Both the position numbers and the translations under genes were made by a program. 64,000 nucleotides of DNA from Rhodovulum kholense (GTDB lineage Bacteria > Pseudomonadota > Alphaproteobacteria > Rhodobacterales > Rhodobacteraceae): positions 124,001 to 188,000 of the forward strand of contig NZ_QAYC01000006.1 of NCBI RefSeq assembly GCF_003053725.1. Direction: 5' to 3'. The notes under the pieces are model-generated. The model was not told the DNA's origin, made no database searches, and saw only the letters and a list, made by a program, of their open reading frames with translations. Positions 57,943-64,000 of this stretch are shown piece after piece (position 1 is the first letter of the stretch; the number at the start of each line of letters is the position of its first letter).

Positions 57943-58719
57943 ATGCAGCCGCCCGAGGAGTTCTTTCAGCTTCGTCTGGCCCGAGGCGAGGCCGACCTGA
58001 TGGCCGCTCAGCGCCTGCGCTACGAGGTTTTCGTGGCCGAACTGGGGGCGGACGGGCCGCTGGTGGACCATGAGGCGCGGCTGGAACGCGACGATCTGGA
58101 CCCGCATTTCGACCATCTGATCCTGATCGACACAAGGCGCGATGCGGCGGCGCTTGACCATGTGGTGGGGGGCTACCGGCTGCTGACCTCGGACCGGGCG
58201 GCCGCCATCGGGCGGTTCTACAGCGAGGACGAATACGACCTGTCGGCGCTGAAGGCCTCGGGGCGGCGGCTGCTGGAGCTGGGCCGGTCCTGCGTGCATC
58301 CCGACTATCGCGGCGGCACCGCGCTGTATCACCTGTGGAACGGGCTGGCCGATTACGTGCTCGATCAGGGGATCGAGGTGCTGTTCGGGGTGGCAAGCTT
58401 TCACGGCACCGATGCCGCGGCGCTGGCCGAGCCGCTGTCCTACCTGCATCACCGCCATCTGGCGCCGCCCGATCTGCGGGTCCGGGTGCTGCCCGAGCAT
58501 TTCCAGCGGATGGACCTGATGCCCGAGGCCGAAATCGACCGCAAGCGGGTGATGCTGGCGATGCCCGCGCTGATCAAGGCCTATCTGCGGCTTGGCGGTT
58601 TCGTGGGCGAGGGCGCCTTCATCGACCGGGCCTTCAACACCACCGATGTCTGCCTGTTGATGGACACCGCGAAGATGAACGAGAAAAGCCGGTCGCGCTA
58701 CGGGCGGGGGCAGGGGTGA
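57943..58719 (+). CDS. olsB: L-ornithine N(alpha)-acyltransferase (acyl-ACP-dependent), OlsB
   Basis: The 258-residue GNAT-fold protein (AAQRLRYEVFVAELGADGP, LLELGRSCVHPDYRGG, LFGVASFHGTD) is the OlsB type, which puts a 3-hydroxy fatty acid on ornithine to make lyso-ornithine lipid. Translational coupling to the acyltransferase olsA (GTGA overlap) supports the ornithine-lipid assignment. The start is taken at ATG 57943; a GTG six codons earlier is possible and neither has a strong ribosome-binding site. Confidence 0.87.
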   Translation: MQPPEEFFQLRLARGEADLMAAQRLRYEVFVAELGADGPLVDHEARLERDDLDPHFDHLILIDTRRDAAALDHVVGGYRLLTSDRAAAIGRFYSEDEYDLSALKASGRRLLELGRSCVHPDYRGGTALYHLWNGLADYVLDQGIEVLFGVASFHGTDAAALAEPLSYLHHRHLAPPDLRVRVLPEHFQRMDLMPEAEIDRKRVMLAMPALIKAYLRLGGFVGEGAFIDRAFNTTDVCLLMDTAKMNEKSRSRYGRGQG

Positions 58720-59531
58720 GCACCTGGCGTGGCGCGGCGCCGCCCGAGGCGCTCCCGATCGACGCGGCGGGCTGGCTGCGGGTCGTGCTGCGCGGGGGGG
58801 CGCTGATCGCGCTGCTCTGCCTCGGGATGGCGCTGAAGCTGACACTGCGGCTGGTGGAACGACCGCTTTTCGGGCTGAGGCGGCCGGTCACGCCCTGGAT
58901 CACCCAGGCGGTCAGCCGCACCGCTCTGGTCATCCTCGGGATGCGGTACCGGCGGCGCGGCCGACCGATGCGCACGCCCGGCGCGCTGGTCGCGAACCAT
59001 GCCTCCTGGCTTGACATCTTCGCGCTGAACGCGGGCGGGCGGGTCTATTTCGTCTCGAAGGCCGAGGTTGCGGATTGGCCCGGAATCGGCTGGCTGGCGC
59101 GGGCGGCCGGAACAGTTTTCATCGCGCGCGAAAAGCGCGAGGCGAAGGCCCAGGCCGATCTTTTCGAGACGCGGCTGAAGGCCGGGCACCGGCTGGTTTT
59201 CTTTCCCGAAGGCACCTCGACCGACGGGCGCCGGGTGTTGCCCTTCAAGTCGACGCTGTTCGCGGCCTTTTTCGGGGCCGACCTGCGCGACATTCTCTGG
59301 GTGCAGCCGGTGACGGTCGTCTACACCGCGCCCGAGGGCGAGGACCCGGCCTTCTATGGCTGGTGGGGCGACATGGGGTTCGGGCCGCATGCGCTGAAGC
59401 TTCTGGCGACGGCACGCCCCGGCGGGGTCGAGCTGGTCTATCACCCGCCTCTCCGGGTGGCGGAGGCCGCCAGCCGAAAGGCGCTGGCGCTGGCCTGCGA
59501 AACGGCGGTGCGGAGCGCCGCCGCAGGCTAG
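58716..59531 (+). CDS. olsA: lyso-ornithine lipid O-acyltransferase, OlsA (PlsC family)
   Basis: The 271-residue protein has one N-terminal membrane segment (about 26-45) and PlsC motifs: H95-X4-D100 (NHASWLD) and FPEGT (163-167). In context it adds the second acyl chain to lyso-ornithine lipid, possibly also to lysophosphatidic acid. The GTG overlaps the olsB stop. Confidence 0.87.
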   Translation: MSTWRGAAPPEALPIDAAGWLRVVLRGGALIALLCLGMALKLTLRLVERPLFGLRRPVTPWITQAVSRTALVILGMRYRRRGRPMRTPGALVANHASWLDIFALNAGGRVYFVSKAEVADWPGIGWLARAAGTVFIAREKREAKAQADLFETRLKAGHRLVFFPEGTSTDGRRVLPFKSTLFAAFFGADLRDILWVQPVTVVYTAPEGEDPAFYGWWGDMGFGPHALKLLATARPGGVELVYHPPLRVAEAASRKALALACETAVRSAAAG

Positions 59532-59551
59532 GCCGCGCCTCTGCCGGGGCC

Positions 59552-60172
59552 TCAGCCCATCGCCGCTATCAGTTTCCCGAGCGCGGCCGAGGCATCCTCT
59601 TCGCGCCAGATTTCCTCACCGATGGCGAAGAAATCGGTGATCGGGGTTAGCGCCGCGACCGTGGCGACATCGAGCGCGCCTTCGGCGACCACGGGAATCT
59701 CGATCATCTCGGACCACCAGGCGAACAGATCGGGCTCGGCCTGGCTGCCATCGCCAAGCCCGCTTTCGCCGACTGGCCCGAAGGCGACGTAATCGGCTCC
59801 GGCCTCGCCCGCGCCGATGCCGTCATGGCGCGAGGCACCGCAGAAGGCGCCGACGATCGGATCGGCCCCCAGAAGCGTGCGCACCTTGCGCAGATTGCGG
59901 CCGCCATCGGTCAGGTGCACGCCGTCCAGCCCCAGCCGCTCGACCAGGCCGACATGGGTGTCGATCACCAGCGGCACGTCGCGCGCATGGGCGATCTCGC
60001 GCAGGCTGTCGGCGGCGCGGGCCACCAGGTCTTCGTCTCGGCTGGCCATCGACAGGCGCAGGCAGGCAATCTCGTGGCTGTCCAGAACTCCGGCCAGGCG
60101 CGGGCCGAAACTATCGGGATCGAAGGCGGGCGGGGTGATCAGGTAGATTTGCGGGCGCTCGGGTTCGGCCAT
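59552..60172 (-). CDS. ThiE/TenI-like TIM-barrel protein with altered motifs
   Basis: The 206-residue protein fits the thiamine-phosphate synthase/TenI family by its DGVHLTDGGRNLRKV, ASRHDGIGAGEAGADYVAFGPV and overall length. The usual NDR-type motif reads IDTH (70-73), the PTxTK loop after GPV is replaced by GESGLGDG, and the terminal GGI is EGA (164-166). Thiamine-phosphate synthase activity is therefore doubtful. The ATG follows AGAGGAG. Confidence 0.75.
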   Translation of the reverse strand: MAEPERPQIYLITPPAFDPDSFGPRLAGVLDSHEIACLRLSMASRDEDLVARAADSLREIAHARDVPLVIDTHVGLVERLGLDGVHLTDGGRNLRKVRTLLGADPIVGAFCGASRHDGIGAGEAGADYVAFGPVGESGLGDGSQAEPDLFAWWSEMIEIPVVAEGALDVATVAALTPITDFFAIGEEIWREEDASAALGKLIAAMG

Positions 60173-60245
60173 TTGCGGGCTCCTCTTATCCGTGGCGCCG
60201 CTATAGCCGGGTTTTTCCCGGTTGGCTACGGCCCGCCTGCCGGAC

Positions 60246-60575
60246 CTATTTGGGCGGAAGGCTCCGGACGAAGGCCAGTGCCAGCGCCAGCATCTGCCCG
60301 CGCCGCGCCTCGTCGGCCACCAGATCGGCATCGACCGAGATGAACCCCGTCATCCGCCGCCCCGAGGGCGCGAAGGGCCGCGTGCCGGGCAGCGCCAGCG
60401 CCTCGGTCGCGCGGTCGGGGCCGACCCGGAAGAACCCCGCCTCGCCGAAGGCGCCGCAGACCATGTGGCCCTCCAGCAGAAAGCAGAGCCCGCCGAACAT
60501 CCGGCGTTCGGTGACAAAGCCGGCCTCGTCCAGATCGGCCCGCAGCTCTTCGGCCAGTCCCTCGTCGAACGCCAT
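60246..60575 (-). CDS. TfoX N-terminal-domain protein
   Basis: The 109-residue protein has the TfoX-N pattern (ELRADLDEAGFVTERRMFGGLCFLLEGHMVCGAF). It lacks the C-terminal half of the competence regulator Sxy/TfoX. Such short proteins are common in alphaproteobacteria and of unknown function. The ATG follows AGAGGGG. Confidence 0.85.
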   Translation of the reverse strand: MAFDEGLAEELRADLDEAGFVTERRMFGGLCFLLEGHMVCGAFGEAGFFRVGPDRATEALALPGTRPFAPSGRRMTGFISVDADLVADEARRGQMLALALAFVRSLPPK

Positions 60576-60645
60576 GTGCCCCTCTGACTTGCCCTTTTGC
60601 CGGTCAAAGCGTATCACCCAGCCGTTTTTGAAGGAAGCGAGCCCC

Positions 60646-61386
60646 ATGACAGCAGCCCAGCCCGTCTTCGTCCTCGTCCGCCCGCAGATGGGCGAGAATA
60701 TCGGGGCGGCGGCGCGCGCGATGTGGAATTTCGGGCTGGACCGGATGCGTCTGGTCGATCCGCGCGACGGCTGGCCCAATCCGCGCGCGGTGGCGCTGGC
60801 CAGCGGCGCCGGGCGGCTTCTGGATCATGCCGGGATCTTTCCCTCGACCGCCGAGGCGGTCGCCGATTGCGACTATGTCTTCGCCACCACGGCCCGGCCG
60901 CGCGGTCTGACGAAACCCGTCGTCACCCCCGAACAGGCGATGACCGAGACCCGCGCCATGCTGGCCGAGGGGCGCCGGGTTGCGGTGCTGTTCGGGCCGG
61001 AACGGGCGGGGCTGGAAAACGACGACATCGCTCGGGCCAATGCCATCGTGAACGTGCCGGTGAACCCCGACTTCGCCTCTCTGAACCTTGGGCAATGCGT
61101 GCTTCTCAGCGCCTATGAATGGCGCCGCCAGACCGCCGAGATCCTGCCCGAGCGGCTGGAGATGGCGGGGGCCGAACCTGCCAGCCTTCTCGAGGTCGAA
61201 AAGCTCGCCGAACATTACGAAGAGCGCCTGTCCGAGGCGGGGTTCTTCTTCCCCGAACCCAAGGCGCCGGGGATGAAACTGGCGCTGCGCAACATGTGGA
61301 GCCGGATGCCGCTGACCCGGCCCGACGTGCAGATCCTGCACGGGATGCTGCGGCAATTGACGCGCGTCAGGGGCCGCGGCGAGTGA
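60646..61386 (+). CDS. trmJ: SPOUT-family RNA 2'-O-methyltransferase, TrmJ-like
   Basis: The 246-residue protein has the trefoil-knot SAM motifs FVLVRPQMGENIGAAARAMWNFG, VLFGPERAGLENDDI and VNPDFASLNLGQCVLLSAYE. The C-terminal helical extension matches TrmJ, which methylates tRNA ribose at position 32. The start is ATG 60646 behind AAGGA. Confidence 0.9.
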   Translation: MTAAQPVFVLVRPQMGENIGAAARAMWNFGLDRMRLVDPRDGWPNPRAVALASGAGRLLDHAGIFPSTAEAVADCDYVFATTARPRGLTKPVVTPEQAMTETRAMLAEGRRVAVLFGPERAGLENDDIARANAIVNVPVNPDFASLNLGQCVLLSAYEWRRQTAEILPERLEMAGAEPASLLEVEKLAEHYEERLSEAGFFFPEPKAPGMKLALRNMWSRMPLTRPDVQILHGMLRQLTRVRGRGE

Positions 61387-61441
61387 CTTGCAGCGCCGCG
61401 CCCACCCGCCTAGTCTCGCGACGCAAGACGGAGGGGGGCCG

Positions 61442-62587
61442 ATGAGCAAGACCCGCAGCAAGGCAAAGACCCGCAGCATCTTCGAAGAGGTCGGCACCGA
61501 GGCGCCGCTGGAACGCCCGGTCGTCCAGCCCGGCGCCATCGACCGCGCCGCCCGGCGCGGCGCGCGCGGGGCCGTGGCCTGGTGGCTGATATCGGTTTTC
61601 GTGCTGATCGCCGCCATGCTGATCGCGGCGGGCGTCGCGCGGCTGACCGGCCATCCGGCGACCCTGCCGGGGATCGGCCCGCTTTACGGCCAGCTGCCGC
61701 CGTTCGATCCGGCCGGATGGTCCTCCGCCTTTGACCGTTTCACGGCGGCAGGCGGTGCGACCGACCTTGCGGGCTTCCAGCGGCTTTACTGGTGGGACTG
61801 GGGCATCCGGCAGGCAGGGACGCTTGCGGCCCTGGTCTGGGCCCTGGGCTATCTGGGCTTTCTGGTCTTCGGCAAGCTCCCCAAGGGCTGGGCGCTGCGG
61901 CTGTTGCCGCTTGGCGGCACGATCCTCGGGATCGGCGCGGCCGACTGGGCGATGGGGTCCGCGGGGCTCTTGCCCGCGCCTTTCGACGCGGCTTCGCTGC
62001 GGCTGGCGGCGATGACAGGCTTCGGGTTCGCCGGGCTGGGGCTGGCCGCCTGGGGCGCGATGCTGCTGCGTCGCCCCGAGGCGCAGCTGATGCAGGCGCG
62101 GCGTGCCCGCGACGGACGCGCCTTCGGCATGGCGACCGGGGTCATGCATCTGGCCTTCCTGCAGATCCTGTTCGGAGCGATGCTGGGCGCGCTCGATCAG
62201 GGGCGCAGCTTTCCCGACTGGCCGCTGATGGCGGGTGGCCTCCTGCCGCCCGAGCCGCTGTCGCTGGAGCCGGTCTGGCGCAACATCTGGGACAATCCGG
62301 GCCTTGTGCAGTTCGTCCATCGCGGGCTTGGCTATCTGGTCGTGCTGCTGGGGCTTGCGGCCTGGCTGCGCGGCCGAAAAAGCCCCCATGCCCGCACCCG
62401 GCGCGCCTTCGACTGGCTGGGTGTGATGGTCTTCGGGCAAGGCGTTCTGGGTGTCGGGTCGGTGCTTTACGCGGGCCAGTGGCATATGGCGCTGACCCAT
62501 CTGGTGGGCGCCGTCCTTCTGTGGGTTCTGGTGCTGCGCGCCCGGTTCATGGCGCAATATCCTCTTCAGCAATCCATCCGGGGGTGA
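61442..62587 (+). CDS. ctaA: haem A synthase
   Basis: The 381-residue membrane protein has about eight membrane segments in two four-helix halves and conserved histidines in TGVMHLAFLQ, FVHRGLGYLV and MALTHLVGAV. It oxidises haem O to haem A for aa3 cytochrome oxidase. The N-terminal cytoplasmic 45 residues precede the first helix. GGAGGGGGG precedes the ATG. Confidence 0.93.
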   Translation: MSKTRSKAKTRSIFEEVGTEAPLERPVVQPGAIDRAARRGARGAVAWWLISVFVLIAAMLIAAGVARLTGHPATLPGIGPLYGQLPPFDPAGWSSAFDRFTAAGGATDLAGFQRLYWWDWGIRQAGTLAALVWALGYLGFLVFGKLPKGWALRLLPLGGTILGIGAADWAMGSAGLLPAPFDAASLRLAAMTGFGFAGLGLAAWGAMLLRRPEAQLMQARRARDGRAFGMATGVMHLAFLQILFGAMLGALDQGRSFPDWPLMAGGLLPPEPLSLEPVWRNIWDNPGLVQFVHRGLGYLVVLLGLAAWLRGRKSPHARTRRAFDWLGVMVFGQGVLGVGSVLYAGQWHMALTHLVGAVLLWVLVLRARFMAQYPLQQSIRG

Positions 62588-62593
62588 CGCGCA

Positions 62594-64000
62594 ATGACCG
62601 CCTTTGACGATCTGATGGCCTTTCAGCACGAGACCGAGGCACTGTCGCAGGTCTCGATGCGGCTGGGCTGGGACCAGGAGACGATGATGCCGCGCGGTGC
62701 CGCGCACCAGCGCGCCGAAGAGATGGCGGCGCTGGAATCGGTGCTGCACCGCCGCCGGACCGACCCGCGTCTGGGCGACTGGCTGGGGGCCATCGACGAC
62801 GACCTGCTCGACGAGACCGGCCGGGCGCAGATGCGCCATATCCGCCGCAGCTACACCCGCGCGACGCGCCTGCCCGAGACCTTGTCGGCCGAGATCGCCC
62901 GGGTCACGAGCCGCGCCCAGGGGATCTGGGCCGAGGCGCGCGCCGCCGACGATGTCGCGCATTTCCTGCCCACGCTGCGCGAGGTGGTGCGGCTGAAGCG
63001 CGAAGAGGCGGCGGCGCTGGCCATGGGCGGCGATCTTTACGACGCGCTTCTCGACGATTACGAGCCCGGCGCGACGGCGGGGGCGCTGGCCGCGATGTTC
63101 GACCGGATGCGCCCGCGTCTGGTGGGGCTTCGCGAACGGATCATGGGCTCGGGCCGGGCGCCCGCACCGCTTTCGGGCCATTTCCCCGAGGCCGGGCAAA
63201 TGGCGCTCTCGCGCGAGGTCGCCACCCATTTCGGCTATGACTGGCGGCACGGGCGGCTCGATTTCTCGGTCCATCCCTTCACCTCGGGCTCGGGCACCGA
63301 TGTCCGGATCACCACCCGGGTCGACGAGACCGAGCCGCTGGGCTCGCTTTATTCCACGCTGCACGAGACCGGACATGGCGCCTATGAACAGGGGATCGAC
63401 CCGGCCTATGGGCTGACGCCCTTGGGGGCCGGCGTCTCGATGGGGGTGCATGAAAGCCAGAGCCGGATCTTCGAGAACCAGCTTGGCCGCAGTCGCGCCT
63501 TCTGCTCCTGGCTTTTCGGGCGGATGGCCGAGGTCTTCGGCACGGCGGGCGCGGCCGAGGCCGACGCCTTCTATGCCGCGGTGAACCGGGTTCATTCGGG
63601 TCATATCCGCACCGAGTCGGACGAGGTGCATTACAACCTGCACATCATGCTGCGCTTCGATCTGGAGCGCGACCTGATCGCCGGGCGGCTCGAGGTCGAG
63701 GATCTGGAAGAGGCCTGGAACACCCGCTTCGAGGCTGATTTCGGGGTCGCGGTCGACCGGCCGCGCAACGGGCTTTTGCAGGATGTGCACTGGTCGGTGG
63801 GGCTCTTCGGCTATTTCCCGACCTATACGCTGGGCAATGTCTATGCGGGCTGTCTGTACCAGGCGCTCCGCGCTGCGGTGCCCACGCTCGACGCCGATCT
63901 GGCGCGGGGCCATGCCGAACCTGCGACCACCTGGCTGAGATCCGAGGTGCAGCGGTCCGGCGGGCTTTACGAACCGGCCGAGACGATCCGCCGGGCCTGC
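62594..64000 (+). CDS. M32-family carboxypeptidase (Taq type), C-terminal end cut off
   Basis: The first 469 codons lie in the window and the gene continues beyond its end; the full protein is expected to have about 490 residues. Zinc ligands are H257 and H261 of HETGH and E287 in GVHESQSR; HPFTSGSGTDVRITTR and the IRTESDEVHYNLHIMLRFDLE segment are family hallmarks. It removes C-terminal amino acids from peptides. It starts 6 bases after the ctaA stop. Confidence 0.93.
   Translation, partial: MTAFDDLMAFQHETEALSQVSMRLGWDQETMMPRGAAHQRAEEMAALESVLHRRRTDPRLGDWLGAIDDDLLDETGRAQMRHIRRSYTRATRLPETLSAEIARVTSRAQGIWAEARAADDVAHFLPTLREVVRLKREEAAALAMGGDLYDALLDDYEPGATAGALAAMFDRMRPRLVGLRERIMGSGRAPAPLSGHFPEAGQMALSREVATHFGYDWRHGRLDFSVHPFTSGSGTDVRITTRVDETEPLGSLYSTLHETGHGAYEQGIDPAYGLTPLGAGVSMGVHESQSRIFENQLGRSRAFCSWLFGRMAEVFGTAGAAEADAFYAAVNRVHSGHIRTESDEVHYNLHIMLRFDLERDLIAGRLEVEDLEEAWNTRFEADFGVAVDRPRNGLLQDVHWSVGLFGYFPTYTLGNVYAGCLYQALRAAVPTLDADLARGHAEPATTWLRSEVQRSGGLYEPAETIRRAC

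Overview
The window is high-G+C, densely coded chromosomal DNA of an alphaproteobacterium in the Rhodobacterales (Rhodobacteraceae/Paracoccaceae; a Rhodovulum- or Rhodobacter-like genus is a guess). The evidence is a complete gene transfer agent (GTA) structural cluster of the Rhodobacter capsulatus type, a ChpT-type phosphotransferase with CtrA-like boxes, FnrL-, OxyR- and LacI-type operator sequences, an olsB-olsA ornithine-lipid pair, an L21 protein with a C-terminal helix-hairpin-helix extension, and a tRNA-Ser with encoded CCA.

Layout. 0-6 kb: the start of a peptide-type ABC substrate-binding protein cut by the window edge, a periplasmic family-3 binding-type protein divergent from an unrecognised 700-residue polytopic membrane protein, and adenine deaminase. 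5.6-8.2 kb: Entner-Doudoroff genes edd-eda behind a perfect LacI-type palindrome. 8.3-11.8 kb: an rRNA-methyltransferase/PIN overlapping pair, a LuxR-type solo and an M48 protease. 12.1-21.3 kb: katG and, six kb further on, oxyR with its peroxide-sensing cysteines. Between them lie a four-gene phosphorelay cassette (receiver protein with a pseudo-DHp domain, Cache-HAMP-PAS kinase, single-domain receiver, receiver-kinase fusion) and a 1-kb graveyard of four decayed IS fragments. 21.4-26.1 kb: lipA, a site-2 protease, ssb, a lytic transglycosylase, two tandem DUF6455 proteins with identically spaced cysteines behind an FNR-type promoter, and cutA.

26.3-41.5 kb is the GTA cluster: small and large terminase, portal, g3.5, protease, capsid, adaptor, stopper, tail terminator, tail tube, two tail chaperones, a very short tape measure, Dit, hub with four cysteines, NlpC/P60 peptidase, a 1299-residue baseplate protein, then DUF2793 and a small protein. 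No integrase, replication or lysis gene is present. The cluster is preceded by a CtrA-like box, a good sigma70-type promoter and, only about 30 nt downstream of the predicted start, a strong intrinsic terminator. This arrangement suggests control by attenuation or antitermination.

41.6-64 kb is mostly core metabolism: cysE, an AraC regulator, a DegT aminotransferase with a Gph-type phosphatase, glmU-glmS, tRNA-Ser(CGA), rplU-rpmA, two GNAT acetyltransferases, obgE-proB-proA, chpT divergent from a DUF3553 gene, olsB-olsA behind a perfect TTAA-N7-TTAA box, a ThiE-like protein with altered motifs, a TfoX-N protein, a TrmJ-type methyltransferase, ctaA and an M32 carboxypeptidase running off the end.

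Themes: the window holds both a likely CtrA-pathway target (the GTA) and one member of that pathway (chpT); oxidative-stress genes separated by a signalling insert; and an oxygen-responsive small cysteine-protein operon. All functional statements rest on reading motifs and context by eye; no database search was possible.
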